The notes: a model not told the origin generated them from the sequence alone. A stretch of 64,000 bases of DNA from JAZNQN01 sp045656005 (GCA_045656005.1 JAZOQG010000032.1:21482-85481); one strand, 5' to 3'; shown: positions 16,622 through 26,167, counted from the stretch's first letter. Numbers and translations: made by a program.

Positions 16622-18816
16622 AGCAAACTCTCCAGCTTGTGTCTTAAACCGCTGTTGCGTACAGACACATTTGTATTTTTTATCATTTTGTATAAACATT
16701 CTTTTCTGCCGACAAGCACCACAAGTTGTTTTGCACGGGTCAGTGCCGTGTACAAAAGGTTTCTGTTCATAAGCTGAGGTGCCGAAGGGTACATAGGTAT
16801 TATAACCGCAGGAAATTCGCTCCCCTGACTTTTGTGAACGGTTATAGCATAAGCGGGTTCAATTTCTTCAAGTGACGAGAAATCATAAACCACCTTTTTT
16901 TCTTCGTCAAAAAGAATGCTTATCGTTTTTTCATAATTGTTTATTGTCAATATTCTTCCTATATCCCCGTTAAAAATGCCCATTCCTTCATGACCTGTGT
17001 ATGTGTTTTTCCATGAAATGGAGTAGTCATTTTTAATCTGCATTACTTTGTCGCCCTCGCGAAAAACATAGTCACCAAATGCTTTTTCATTTTTCTTGTC
17101 GGTGGAGGGATTTATGTCGCTTTGTAATTTTTTATTAAGTTCAATTACGCCCAGACCGCTTTTTCTAGATGGTGAAATTACCTGAATATCAGAAAGGACA
17201 TCAAAGCCGTAAGCCGCAGGAAGCCTTTTTGAATAGAGCTGTGATATAGTGCTTAAAATATCTTCGCTGCTTTCTCTTTCAAGAAGGAAGAAATCCTTGT
17301 CTTTTGCATTAAGGTGGGGCATTTCACCCTTGTTTATTTTATGGGCATTTACAACTATCATGCTCTCTGATGCCTGCCTGTAAATCTGGGTAAGGCGCAT
17401 AAAGGGTATTTTTTCAGAATTAATCATGTCGCAAAGCACATTTCCTGCACCAACTGACGGAAGCTGGTCAAAGTCACCTGCCATAATCAAAACTGCACCG
17501 TCTTTCATGGCTTTTATAAGTGAACTCATTAATAGTACATCAACCATACTCATTTCGTCAACTATTATAACGTCTTCTTCAAGCGGATATGTTTCACACC
17601 TTACAAAGCTTTGGTTTGAACCTTCTGAAAAGTTAATCTCAAGAAGTCTGTGAATAGTCTTTGCCTCAACTCCGCACGTTTCAGTAAGCCTTTTTGCGGC
17701 ACGTCCCGTGGGGGCACAAAGGGTAACCGTTTTGTTTTCGTTTTCTAAAATTGAAATAATGGTATTAATAATTGTGGTTTTTCCTGTACCGGGACCGCCT
17801 GTTATAATAAATGCATTATTTGTACATGCACCGTGGCATGCCTCTTTTTGCTCGTCGGATAAAGTAATCCCGCTTTTTTTCTCTATCAGCGAAACGGTTT
17901 GGTCAAAAGTTTTGCAAAGCGGCGGTTGCGCTTTTTGAAGGAGGGATAAAAGTCCTCTGGCAACCCCGACCTCAGCATTAAAATAGGCTGGGAGATAGCA
18001 TGCTATATTGCCATCAATGTTTTCTTTTATTATTTCGCCGCGTGTTATTAAATTAAATAGTGCGTTTTCGGCAGACACCTCGTCACATCTTAAAAGTTTT
18101 TGTGAAAGAGAGGTGAGTTGTTCTCTTAAAAGATATGTGTTTCCGCTTTGAGAATACTCTCGAAGGACATATAAAACACCATGTGTAAGTCTGTTTTCGT
18201 CATCAGGAGTAACCCCTAGCTTTGCGGCAAGCTTGTCGGCAGTTAGAAAGCCTATGCCGTCAACCTCGCACAGTATGTATGGGTTTTCTTTGATTTTTGA
18301 AACTGATGCAGGTCCGAATTTTTTAAACACTTTAAGGGCAAATGCGGCAGTTACACCAAATGGCTGAAGAAACATAACAAGGTTTTGCATAACTTGTTTT
18401 GAAATTAAGGATTCACTCATCTGCAAAGCCTTGTTTTCGCTTATGCCTCTGATTACAGTAAGTTTTAAAGGCTCGTCACGCATAATGTCAAGTGCACGTT
18501 CCCCAAACTCTTTTACAATTTTTGAGGCAGTTGAAGGACCAATGCCTTTTATAATTCCCATAGAAAGATACATTAAAATCTGCGTCTCGCTTTTAGGTAT
18601 GATATTTTCGTACATACTTACTTTAAGCTGCTGACCGTAATCGGGGTGCTTTGTCCATTGACCATAGAGCCTTACTGATTCACCTGCTGAAAGAGACGGC
18701 ATAATTCCAACTGCGATTACTTCTTCATCACCAGTATCCACGGCGCATACAGTATAGCCGTTTTCTTCATTTGTATATATAATTTCTGATACAACGCCTT
18801 CTATGGTAATATCCAT
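16618..18816 (-). CDS. recD2: RecD2-type SF1B DNA helicase
   Basis: The 732-residue protein is a 5'-3' helicase of the RecD2/TraA group. An N-terminal OB-like and HhH region contains GIGPSTASKI and DGIGFLTADKLA. Helicase motifs are GGPGTGKTT (Walker A, about residue 340), the APTGRAAKRL motif Ia, IVDEMSMVD (motif II), AGDFDQLPSVG (motif III) and TVHKSQGSEF (motif V/VI region). RecD2 acts in DNA repair outside RecBCD. Its own ribosome site AAAGGA is encoded in the last codons of the small upstream gene, so it is coupled to that gene and to comF. Confidence 0.95.
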   Translation of the reverse strand: MDITIEGVVSEIIYTNEENGYTVCAVDTGDEEVIAVGIMPSLSAGESVRLYGQWTKHPDYGQQLKVSMYENIIPKSETQILMYLSMGIIKGIGPSTASKIVKEFGERALDIMRDEPLKLTVIRGISENKALQMSESLISKQVMQNLVMFLQPFGVTAAFALKVFKKFGPASVSKIKENPYILCEVDGIGFLTADKLAAKLGVTPDDENRLTHGVLYVLREYSQSGNTYLLREQLTSLSQKLLRCDEVSAENALFNLITRGEIIKENIDGNIACYLPAYFNAEVGVARGLLSLLQKAQPPLCKTFDQTVSLIEKKSGITLSDEQKEACHGACTNNAFIITGGPGTGKTTIINTIISILENENKTVTLCAPTGRAAKRLTETCGVEAKTIHRLLEINFSEGSNQSFVRCETYPLEEDVIIVDEMSMVDVLLMSSLIKAMKDGAVLIMAGDFDQLPSVGAGNVLCDMINSEKIPFMRLTQIYRQASESMIVVNAHKINKGEMPHLNAKDKDFFLLERESSEDILSTISQLYSKRLPAAYGFDVLSDIQVISPSRKSGLGVIELNKKLQSDINPSTDKKNEKAFGDYVFREGDKVMQIKNDYSISWKNTYTGHEGMGIFNGDIGRILTINNYEKTISILFDEEKKVVYDFSSLEEIEPAYAITVHKSQGSEFPAVIIPMYPSAPQLMNRNLLYTALTRAKQLVVLVGRKECLYKMIKNTNVSVRNSGLRHKLESLL

Positions 18817-18820
18817 CTCT

Positions 18821-19090
18821 TTATCCTTTCTGCAATATATTATGCGCTATGCAAAGTGTATCAATTATTTCGCTGTCACCTGAAAGATATATTTTTGCCC
18901 CAACAAGATAATTTTCTGCAACATATTTCGATGACAATATAAGTTTTTCCAAATCCTCATAGTTTTCGTTTCCGTCGATTATAATTTCAACTGCTTTGCC
19001 ATCGCAAGGCAAATTAAAATTTTTTAAAATCCACAAAAAGAAAAAGCACAAAACTGCTGTGATTAAAACAGGTAATAAATATTCTGACAT
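18821..19090 (-). CDS. Small membrane-anchored protein, function unknown
   Basis: The 89-residue protein is not recognised. It starts at the ATG with a strong GGAGGTGG site (top 19096-19103), not the weak TTG six bases upstream. Residues about 4-24 form one membrane helix (LLPVLITAVLCFFFLWIL), followed by a soluble domain (AVEIIIDGNENYEDLEKLILSSKYVAENYL) with alternating beta/alpha pattern. It lies between metK and recD2 with a 4-base gap to recD2. Translation initiation appears to be controlled by a hairpin that covers its ribosome site. Confidence 0.7.
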   Translation of the reverse strand: MSEYLLPVLITAVLCFFFLWILKNFNLPCDGKAVEIIIDGNENYEDLEKLILSSKYVAENYLVGAKIYLSGDSEIIDTLCIAHNILQKG

Positions 19091-19095
19091 AAACA

Positions 19096-19133
19096 AACCA
19101 CCTCCGATTTAGAATATGAAAAAGGAGGTGGTT
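19096..19133 (-). promoter_or_regulatory. Hairpin pairing the ribosome site of 18821-19090 with an upstream anti-SD
   Basis: On the minus strand AACCACCTCC (top 19124-19133) pairs perfectly with GGAGGTGGTT (top 19096-19105) across an 18-base loop, followed by TGTTT and the ATG. The 3' arm is the complete Shine-Dalgarno. It could be the metK terminator, a translation switch, or both. Confidence 0.7.
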
Positions 19134-19152
19134 TTGATACTGACATAACTGC

Positions 19153-20310
19153 TTAAAGTTTAAGGGAAATACTTGTATCTTCCCATGGAAGTGAAATGTC
19201 ATCTCTTCCAAAGTGTCCGTAAGCGGCTGTCTCGCCGTAGATAGGACGTTTTAAATCAAGAGTTTCGATTATCGCATCAGGGCGAAGGTCAAAGTTCTGA
19301 TTTATAATGTCAACAAGACGGCTTTCGTCAAGTTTTGAAGTTCCGAAAGTATCTACTCTTACGGAAACAGGTTTTGCAACACCGATTGCGTATGCAAGCT
19401 GAACTTCACATTTTTTTGTAAGCCCTGCGGCTACAAGATTTTTTGCAACATAGCGAGCCATATATGCCGCACTTCTGTCAACCTTCGAAGGGTCTTTTCC
19501 TGAAAATGCTCCGCCGCCGTGACGCGCCATACCACCATAAGTGTCAACAATAATTTTTCTTCCTGTAAGACCGCTGTCACCATGAGGTCCGCCAACAACA
19601 AATCTGCCTGTCGGGTTTATAAAATATTTTGTTTTATCGTCTAAAAGATTTTGAGGAAGTGAAGGAATGATAACATGCTTAATCATATCTTCTCTTATTG
19701 TTTCAAGGGAAGCTTCCTCGTCGTGTTGAGTGGAAATTACAACTGTGTCAATTCTGACAGGTTTGTCATTTTCATATTCAACTGTAACCTGGCTTTTTCC
19801 GTCAGGACGAAGATATTTTAAGGTTCCTTCTTTTCTTACTGTGGCAAGTTTTCTTGCGAGAGTGTGGGAAAGAGAAATAGGCATTGGCATTAAAGTTTCG
19901 GTTTCACTGCATGCGTAACCGAACATCATTCCCTGGTCACCTGCACCGCTTCCAAAGTTGTCCGCTCCTTCTTTAGCTTCAAGGGAAAGGTCAACACCCA
20001 TTGCAATATCAGGGGACTGACCATGAATACTGTTTAAAACCGAGCATGTTTCTGCATCAAATCCATATTTTGAATTTGTGTAACCGATGTCTTTGACAGT
20101 TTTGCGGACAATGGTTGGAATATCAACATAACAATCTGTTGTGATTTCACCCATAACCATTACGATACCTGTTGTGGTACAAGTCTCACACGCAACTCTT
20201 GCATTTTTGTCCTGTGCCAAAATAGCATCAAGCACGTTATCGGAAATCCTGTCACACATTTTATCGGGATGACCTTCTGTAACTGATTCTGAAGTAAAAA
20301 ATTTTCTCAT
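19153..20310 (-). CDS. metK: S-adenosylmethionine synthetase
   Basis: MetK makes S-adenosylmethionine from methionine and ATP. The 385-residue protein shows all family signatures: FFTSESVTEGHPDKMCDRISD, the GAGDQGMMFGYAC hexapeptide region, and the GGGAFSGKDPSKVDRSAAY phosphate loop. The upstream gap to the neighbouring membrane-protein gene is only 28 bases, so there is no room for a SAM riboswitch directly in front. A GAAAGG site precedes the ATG. Confidence 0.97.
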   Translation of the reverse strand: MRKFFTSESVTEGHPDKMCDRISDNVLDAILAQDKNARVACETCTTTGIVMVMGEITTDCYVDIPTIVRKTVKDIGYTNSKYGFDAETCSVLNSIHGQSPDIAMGVDLSLEAKEGADNFGSGAGDQGMMFGYACSETETLMPMPISLSHTLARKLATVRKEGTLKYLRPDGKSQVTVEYENDKPVRIDTVVISTQHDEEASLETIREDMIKHVIIPSLPQNLLDDKTKYFINPTGRFVVGGPHGDSGLTGRKIIVDTYGGMARHGGGAFSGKDPSKVDRSAAYMARYVAKNLVAAGLTKKCEVQLAYAIGVAKPVSVRVDTFGTSKLDESRLVDIINQNFDLRPDAIIETLDLKRPIYGETAAYGHFGRDDISLPWEDTSISLKL

Positions 20311-20338
20311 AAGTATAGCCTTTCTGTCTGTTTGCAGA

Positions 20339-20818
20339 CTAAAAAATATTAATTATCCATTGAACAATAGATGTGCCGAAGCACATAATAATTCCTGCAG
20401 CCATAACACCGAGTGCAATGCTTGGGAATGAATATTTAAATCTCATATCAAGAAGTGATGCCGCAAGTGCTCCTGACCATGCACCCGTTCCGGGAAGTGG
20501 AATGGCAACAAATATAAAAAGTCCCAAAGCACTATATTTCATTATTTTCTCACGGTTTGCCTCGGTTTTCTTTTCGAGCTTTTCAGCAATCGGTCTTAAA
20601 GGCTTTGTCCTTTTAAGCCATGCCATAATTGGTCTTGAAAACCAGAGAATAAAGGGGATTGGCAATAAGTTTCCGAGTACTGCAATTATGTATGTTGTAA
20701 GGGAAGAAAGCCCAAGGCTCATTCCCACGGGAATTGCACCGCGAAGTTCAACAATAGGAAACATGGAAATTATTGCAACATATACTTCTTTTGTAAAAAA
20801 ATCTAAAAAATTTGACAT
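20339..20818 (-). CDS. Small multi-drug export family membrane protein
   Basis: The 159-residue protein has four or so hydrophobic segments and the family pattern of Sm_multidrug_ex (PF06695): MFPIVELRGAIPVGMSLGL near the start, LLPIPFILWF, and VAIPLPGTGAWSGALAASLL with C-terminal GVMAAGIIMC. The family name derives from homology; substrate and transport have not been shown for most members. It lies upstream of metK with 28 bases between, probably on one transcript. Confidence 0.82.
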   Translation of the reverse strand: MSNFLDFFTKEVYVAIISMFPIVELRGAIPVGMSLGLSSLTTYIIAVLGNLLPIPFILWFSRPIMAWLKRTKPLRPIAEKLEKKTEANREKIMKYSALGLFIFVAIPLPGTGAWSGALAASLLDMRFKYSFPSIALGVMAAGIIMCFGTSIVQWIINIF

Positions 20819-20897
20819 AGCAACCCCAAATTTATATCTTTTAGTATTTATATATTTTATAACGTTTAAAAATAAATGTCAAGAGAAAAACGTCAAT

Positions 20898-22052
20898 TTA
20901 TTCTATTGAGCCGCTTATAATCAGTTCTATTGCCTTTTGAAGCTGGGTATCTTCCTCAAAAGTGAGAGTTTGGAGTGGTTTTAAAAGGCTTTCTTCAGGA
21001 AGAGAAATATCATAATCGGGAGAAATACCAATTCCGTTTATACATACACCTGAAGGAGTGTAGTAGTAAGCGGTGGTAAGTTTCAAAGCGCTCTGGTCTT
21101 TAAGGGAGAAAATCTCCTGTACACTGCCTTTGCCAAAAGTTTTTTTGCCTACAAGCGTACCGATTTTGTTGTCTTTTAAAGCACCTGCAAGAATTTCCGA
21201 TGCCGAGGCACTGTTTTCGTTTGTCAAAACAACAATGGGGATTTCAATGCATTTTTTGTCGCTTTTATAAAAAATCTGTTTTCCTGAGCGGTCCTCGGTA
21301 TATACGATAGTAGCCTCGGGAAGAAGTACATCGCAAATTTCGGATACAATTTCCAATAGTCCGCCAGGGTTATCTCTAACATCAAGAATAAGACCACGGC
21401 TGTTTTCAGCAGTTTGCAAAGCATTAACAAACTCGCTGAAAGTTGAAGGTGAGAAGGAGGAAATTCTTAAATATTTTACCCCTTCAATATCTTTGGAGAA
21501 AATGGTTTGTGCAACGATTTCGGCTCTGGTAACAGAAGCGTCAAACATTTTTTCACCGCGAAGGACAGAAAGTGTCATAGTTTCTGCGTTTTTTCCTTCT
21601 TCACTCAAACCTCTCATATAGCTTATCGCATCTGCTGAAGTTTCGCTTGTAACCTCAATGTTATCAACCTTGATAATAATATCGCCTGCACGAAGGCCTG
21701 CACCTTCCGCAGGAGTGTTCATAAAAACATTTGAAACAGTTAAAAAGCCTTCGGCACTTACATAAACTTCAACACCAATGCCTTTATATTCGCCCGTAAT
21801 ATCACTCATTAAGGCACTATATTCCTCGGAAGTGAGATAATAAGAATAATCATCACCAAGTGATGCCGCAGCACCCTTTGCCATGTATTTGTCTATTTTT
21901 TCGTTGTCAACTGTAAGTACATAGTTGTCTTTGATAAGTCTTTTTACTGTGGCACTTATTGGAGAAAATGTTGCCCATAGAAAACTTGTAAGTATCGCAG
22001 TTACTAAAAAGGTTATCAAAACGGCAGTTAATATTTTTTTGCGTTCTGTCAA
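20898..22052 (-). CDS. ctpA: S41 family C-terminal processing peptidase (CtpA-like)
   Basis: The 384-residue protein has an N-terminal membrane anchor (ILTAVLITFLVTAILTSFLW), a PDZ domain (SNVFMNTPAEGAGLRAGDIIIKVD, about residues 105-190) and an S41 protease domain. The latter has VLTNENSASASEILAGALKD (nucleophile Ser) and the Lys in GKKTFGKGSVQEI. It cleaves exported proteins outside the membrane. The TTG start at 22052 has an AAAGGAAG site. It is the last gene of the ftsE-ftsX-M23-S41 cluster, common in Clostridia, suggesting a role in cell-wall hydrolase control during division or sporulation. Confidence 0.92.
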   Translation of the reverse strand: MTERKKILTAVLITFLVTAILTSFLWATFSPISATVKRLIKDNYVLTVDNEKIDKYMAKGAAASLGDDYSYYLTSEEYSALMSDITGEYKGIGVEVYVSAEGFLTVSNVFMNTPAEGAGLRAGDIIIKVDNIEVTSETSADAISYMRGLSEEGKNAETMTLSVLRGEKMFDASVTRAEIVAQTIFSKDIEGVKYLRISSFSPSTFSEFVNALQTAENSRGLILDVRDNPGGLLEIVSEICDVLLPEATIVYTEDRSGKQIFYKSDKKCIEIPIVVLTNENSASASEILAGALKDNKIGTLVGKKTFGKGSVQEIFSLKDQSALKLTTAYYYTPSGVCINGIGISPDYDISLPEESLLKPLQTLTFEEDTQLQKAIELIISGSIE

Positions 22053-22078
22053 AGAGAATACTTCCTTTCAGATTAATT

Positions 22079-22106
22079 GGGGGCTGTGCATTTTATCACA
22101 GCCCCC
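22079..22106. other. Strong GC-rich hairpin between the M23 and S41 genes
   Basis: GGGGGCTGTG (22079-22088) and CACAGCCCCC (22097-22106) form a perfect 10-bp stem with an 8-base loop. Neither strand has a clear T-run afterwards, so it may be an mRNA processing/stability element rather than a full terminator. Confidence 0.65.
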
Positions 22107-22126
22107 TCATATAAATGTATTATTGT

Positions 22127-23269
22127 TTACTGAACGTATGCCATTGGATTTGTGTAATTACCATTTATAAGTACTTCAAAGTGGATATGAGGTCCTGTTG
22201 AATTTCCTGTTGAACCTACAAGTGCAATAGTCTGTCCTTTTGAAACCTTTTGACCAACACTTACTTTTAAGGAACTGTTGTGCCCATAAAGTGTGGTAAT
22301 TCCGCCGCCATGGTCAATAACAACGCAGTTTCCGTATCCTCCGTTCCAGCGAGCCATAATTACTTTTCCGCTTTCAGCCGCTAAAACGGGTGTACCTGAT
22401 GCGGCACCGATATCAATTCCTGTGTGAAATTTTGTTCGTTTCTGAATGGGATGGAAACGGCTTCCGTAGGGGGAAGTAATTGTCTTTGAAGTTGCAGAAG
22501 GCCATTGCATAGAGCCATAAGATGCAACAGATGTACCTGATGAAGTTGAAGAAGCCTGACCGCTTTTGCTCATGCCCGCAATCTGACTGCGAAGCTCTGC
22601 CATTGCGGCATCTTCTTTGTCCGCCTGTGCTCTTGCGGCGGCAACATCACTGTCAATCTGGCTGATTTTCTTGTTTCGAAGTGCAACCTTTGATTCATAT
22701 TCGCCTTGTTTGTTTTCAAGAATCTGACGATTAAGCTCTTTCTCTGCTTTTTGGTTTTCAAGCTCTGTTTTGGCATCCGTCATTTGCTGAAGGATGTCCT
22801 TGTCATAATTTATTATTCGCTCAACCATCTGCACTTTATACAGTAAATCGCCAAAGCTGTTAGCACCAAACAAAACATCAAGATAAGATACACTTCCGTG
22901 CTTATACATTGTGCGTGCTCTGTCTTTAAATTCATCGTCGTAAACGTCAATTTTTTCCTGCTGAGCGGTTATCTGCGCTTCGTTTTCAGCGATAGCAGCA
23001 TTCATTTCGTTTACTTCGTTTTCAACTTTTGCAATTTCAATATTGAGTGCTTCAAGTTCTTCTTTTATATTTTCCTTTTCAGCCGTAAGTGTTTTAACCT
23101 TTTGCTCTGCGGCATTTTTGCTTTCCTGAGATTTTTTGAGTTTTGACTCAAGCTCTTGTCTGCTTTCTGCCGCATATACTATACTCGAAATAGTTGGCAG
23201 AAGGGTAATAGCGAGAAAAGCAATTAAGGATATAATGGCTAAAACAACAACATATTTTTTTCTTTTCAT
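22127..23269 (-). CDS. EnvC-like murein hydrolase (coiled coil + M23 LytM peptidase)
   Basis: The 380-residue exported protein begins with a signal/anchor helix (VVVLAIISLIAFLAITLLP). A long coiled coil of about 200 residues is rich in E, K, Q and A. A C-terminal LytM/M23 domain has the zinc ligands in FHTGIDIGAASGTPVLA and STGPHIHFEVL (HxH). This is the architecture of EnvC/PcsB-type division hydrolases or activators that are controlled by FtsEX. Because both H-x-D-like and H-x-H motifs are present it is probably an active endopeptidase, unlike EnvC. FtsX is encoded 20 bases upstream. Confidence 0.92.
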   Translation of the reverse strand: MKRKKYVVVLAIISLIAFLAITLLPTISSIVYAAESRQELESKLKKSQESKNAAEQKVKTLTAEKENIKEELEALNIEIAKVENEVNEMNAAIAENEAQITAQQEKIDVYDDEFKDRARTMYKHGSVSYLDVLFGANSFGDLLYKVQMVERIINYDKDILQQMTDAKTELENQKAEKELNRQILENKQGEYESKVALRNKKISQIDSDVAAARAQADKEDAAMAELRSQIAGMSKSGQASSTSSGTSVASYGSMQWPSATSKTITSPYGSRFHPIQKRTKFHTGIDIGAASGTPVLAAESGKVIMARWNGGYGNCVVIDHGGGITTLYGHNSSLKVSVGQKVSKGQTIALVGSTGNSTGPHIHFEVLINGNYTNPMAYVQ

Positions 23270-23289
23270 AACTTATATTCCTTCCGAAA

Positions 23290-24177
23290 TTAAACGTGAA
23301 GATGCTTTCTTACTGCAATAAGACTTCCCAAAGCACCAATCATGGCACCGAATATAAGAAGTACTCCTATAAGAAGCGGCAAAATTGTTCCTGTCGGCAA
23401 AAGTTTTACTGCACCGAAATAATTTGTTGCCAAATCTGTGACAAAGGAAACGGCACCGCTTAAAATCAAAATCGAAATAATTGCACCTATGATACCAACA
23501 AAAATGCCTTCGATTATAAATGGCCAACGTATAAACCAGTCGGTAGCACCGACGTATTTCATAATATGTATTTCTTTTTGTCTTGCATGAATGTCAAGTT
23601 TTATTGTGTTTGTAATAATGAAAACTGCTATAATTGCAAGCAAAACTGTGAAAAGAATACACCCTTTTCTTATAAATGAGGTTGCGGATATAACGTTGTC
23701 GATAGTATCCATTGAGGTTACAACCTCATCAATGCCTTTTATTTTGGAAAGTTTTTCAACAAGTGCTGAAACCTCTGTGATGTTTTCAGGAATAATTCTG
23801 CACGATGCAGGGAGAAAATCAGCAGGGTCAAGTCCGTCAAGCACTACTGCTTTGTCACCGAGCATGTTCTTATAATTTTCATAAGCCTGTTGTCTGGTTT
23901 CAAAGGTTACAGTTCCGATTCCTTCAACTGCTTTAACTGCATTTAAAACTGCCGTTTCATCTTCCGCAGTTGCCTCCATAGGAAGGTAAACCTGGATTTC
24001 ACACTGGTCCTCAACCTGTCTTGTTATAAAATTAATATTAAGTCCTATTACCATGAAAAAGCCAAAAAGTATAAGGCAACCCATAACCGTTATTATGGAA
24101 GTAAGAGCCATGGGTTTATTATACCATATGCTTTTAAACGCTTCACTGCAATAGTAACGGAAACCTCTAAACGCCAA
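23290..24177 (-). CDS. ftsX: Cell division protein FtsX
   Basis: The 295-residue ABC permease-like protein has four membrane helices: the first near residues 22-45 (TSIITVMGCLILFGFFMVIG), then an extracellular domain, then three C-terminal helices. Family residues include MKYVGATDWFIRWPFIIEGI. FtsX transmits FtsE ATPase cycles to an extracellular hydrolase, here most likely the adjacent M23 protein. TTG at 24177 with the AAAGGTGG site is preferred; an ATG further upstream would overprint more of ftsE. The gene overlaps the ftsE end by 11 bases. Confidence 0.93.
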   Translation of the reverse strand: MAFRGFRYYCSEAFKSIWYNKPMALTSIITVMGCLILFGFFMVIGLNINFITRQVEDQCEIQVYLPMEATAEDETAVLNAVKAVEGIGTVTFETRQQAYENYKNMLGDKAVVLDGLDPADFLPASCRIIPENITEVSALVEKLSKIKGIDEVVTSMDTIDNVISATSFIRKGCILFTVLLAIIAVFIITNTIKLDIHARQKEIHIMKYVGATDWFIRWPFIIEGIFVGIIGAIISILILSGAVSFVTDLATNYFGAVKLLPTGTILPLLIGVLLIFGAMIGALGSLIAVRKHLHV

Positions 24178-24856
24178 CGTTGTAACCACCTTTCTCCTCA
24201 TCATGCAAAATGGAACCCATGTCAAGGGTTATTACACGTTTTTGCATTGAGTTTACTATTTTTTCAGCATGGGTTGCCATAACAATTGTGGTTCCCTTGC
24301 GATTTATTTTTTCGAGAATTGCCATGATTTCGTCAGAACGCTTAAGGTCTAAATTTCCTGTCGGCTCATCGGCAATAAGAATAGATGGGTTGTTGGCAAG
24401 AGCTCTTGCCATAGAAACTCTCTGCTGTTCACCGCCTGAAAGCTGAGAAGGATATGCTCTTGCTTTGTGTGAAAGGTCAACAAGGCTTAAAACCTCGGGC
24501 ACACGGCGGCGGATTTGCTTTGACGGTGCGCCAACAACATTCATAGCGAATGCTACGTTATCGTAAACAGTTCTGTTTTGCAAAAGTCTGAAATCCTGAA
24601 AAACTACACCCAAACTGCGGCGCAGTGCAGGGATTTCACGGCGCTGAAGCTCGCCGATATTAAAGCCATTTACTAAAACAGTTCCGCTTGTGGGGCGTTC
24701 TTCACAAAGAAGCATCCTGATTATGGAGGATTTACCTGCACCGCTATGACCTACCAAAAACACAAACTCACCTTTTTCTATGGTGAAGCTCACGTTGTCA
24801 AGGGCTATGGTATTGTTATCCTCATAAATCTTACTGACATTGTCGAAAACTATCAT
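24167..24856 (-). CDS. ftsE: Cell division ATP-binding protein FtsE
   Basis: This ABC ATPase of 229 residues is the usual FtsE length. It has Walker A GHSGAGKSS, the Q-loop region LGVVFQDFRLLQNRTVYDNVAF, signature LSGGEQQRVSMARAL and Walker B ILIADEPTGNLD. It partners FtsX in the membrane and couples ATP hydrolysis to cell-wall hydrolase activation. A GGGAG site precedes the ATG. The last codons overlap the ftsX start. Confidence 0.96.
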   Translation of the reverse strand: MIVFDNVSKIYEDNNTIALDNVSFTIEKGEFVFLVGHSGAGKSSIIRMLLCEERPTSGTVLVNGFNIGELQRREIPALRRSLGVVFQDFRLLQNRTVYDNVAFAMNVVGAPSKQIRRRVPEVLSLVDLSHKARAYPSQLSGGEQQRVSMARALANNPSILIADEPTGNLDLKRSDEIMAILEKINRKGTTIVMATHAEKIVNSMQKRVITLDMGSILHDEEKGGYNVGV

Positions 24857-24890
24857 AAATTAAATCTCCCAAAAGTTTTCTCATTTCAAA

Positions 24891-25973
24891 TTAAAGTTTG
24901 ATAGGATTTGAAGTGAGATATTTTTTAACCATCATTGCAACCTTGAAAATGATGGCATGTTCAAAAATACGAAGGTCAAGACCGGTAAGTTTCTGAACTT
25001 TATCGAGTCTGTATACAAGAGTATTTCTGTGAACATAAAGCTGACGTGATGTTTCGGAAACATTGAGATTATTCTCAAAGAATTTCTGAATTGTATAAAT
25101 TGTTTCCTGGTCTAAAACATCAATGGATTCTTTTTTGAATACTTCCGAAAGGAAAAGTTCGCAAAGAGTTGTGGGAAGGTGGTATATAAGTCTTGCGATA
25201 CCAAGGTTATCATAGGAAACAATTTCCTTGTCAGTATCAAAAACTTTGCCAACTTCAAGTGCAACGCATGCATCCTTGTAGGATTTTGCCAGTGTGGTAA
25301 TATTCTGCGAAACAGTTCCTATTCCGACAATAGCATGGCACATAGCCTCGGAGCTTAAGGTGGAAATTATACTTCTTGCAATTTCCTTGCACTGCTCTGT
25401 GGAATATGTATTTATTTCCTTAACGAGAACATAAGTATTTTCATCAATGCTTACAACGAAATCGTGGAGTCTGTCGGGGAAGAGGCTCTGGAGCACTTCA
25501 TTAACAGATAAATCAGAGAAATTCAGAGTTTTTATAAGAAAAACTATTCTCTGTTGTTCATATGTAACACGAAGATCTTTTGCTTTTGACATAAGGTCCC
25601 CTGTGAGAATATTGTCAAGTATAACATTTTTCATAAAATTGAATTTATCAAATTTTTCATCGTGAATTTTTTTAATTCCGTTAATACTTATCATAAGTAC
25701 GTCGAGATTTTTCTCTGCACTACTGTCAGTACCTTTTGCAAAATAAATATAATCCATTGAAGGATTTGCAGCAGGGCAACAGAAAGTGTAACCTGCAAGA
25801 GAAAAAGAATGACCGCTGTCGGATGCAAGTTCAAGTATTTCTGCCATATTTGTTTCAATCTCTGCAATCGGACCTTCAGGTGAGAAAATCATATTATCGT
25901 CAATTATTCCGATAACTCCTGAAAGAGCATCACCCAGTTTTGCAATGGTAGAAGTAATAATTTTGTTAGTCAA
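24891..25973 (-). CDS. CdaR/PucR-type helix-turn-helix regulator
   Basis: The 360-residue protein ends in the PucR/CdaR HTH_30 domain (FFENNLNVSETSRQLYVHRNTLVYRLDKVQKLTGLD), preceded by a GGDEF-like/linker region and an N-terminal sensory-like domain. Family members activate sugar-acid or purine pathways; the ligand here is unknown. TTG at 25973 is chosen because its AAAGGAG site is eight bases away; the GTG nine bases earlier has no spacing. It lies upstream of ftsE and divergent from ppa, sharing a 194-base intergenic region with a palindrome at 26124-26139. Confidence 0.82.
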   Translation of the reverse strand: MTNKIITSTIAKLGDALSGVIGIIDDNMIFSPEGPIAEIETNMAEILELASDSGHSFSLAGYTFCCPAANPSMDYIYFAKGTDSSAEKNLDVLMISINGIKKIHDEKFDKFNFMKNVILDNILTGDLMSKAKDLRVTYEQQRIVFLIKTLNFSDLSVNEVLQSLFPDRLHDFVVSIDENTYVLVKEINTYSTEQCKEIARSIISTLSSEAMCHAIVGIGTVSQNITTLAKSYKDACVALEVGKVFDTDKEIVSYDNLGIARLIYHLPTTLCELFLSEVFKKESIDVLDQETIYTIQKFFENNLNVSETSRQLYVHRNTLVYRLDKVQKLTGLDLRIFEHAIIFKVAMMVKKYLTSNPIKL

Positions 25974-26123
25974 CTTGTCCACTCCTTTAATTAAACTATC
26001 CTAACATATATAATAACCTTTTTTTCGAGATTTTGCAAGGAAAAATATAATAATTTAACAAAATTTTTAAATATTTTTGCAGTACAAGAAAAAAACTCCA
26101 ATATTTTATTTACAAATTGAGTC

Positions 26124-26139
26124 TTATGTGATAACATAA
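26124..26139. promoter_or_regulatory. Palindromic operator candidate in front of ppa
   Basis: TTATGT-GATA-ACATAA is a perfect 6+4+6 palindrome 29 bases before the ppa start and in the region shared with the divergent CdaR/PucR-like regulator. A transcription-factor site is plausible; no factor is assigned. Confidence 0.45.
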
Positions 26140-26167
26140 TAAGATAAAAAGAAAAGGAAGTGCTTAA

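Noticed and set aside
20311..20338. SAM riboswitch in front of metK
   Set aside because: Only 28 bases separate metK from the upstream gene, too short for any known SAM riboswitch.
20373..20909. Long plus-strand frame opposite the small export gene
   Set aside because: It is the antisense shadow of a well-supported membrane protein and has no ribosome site or family match.
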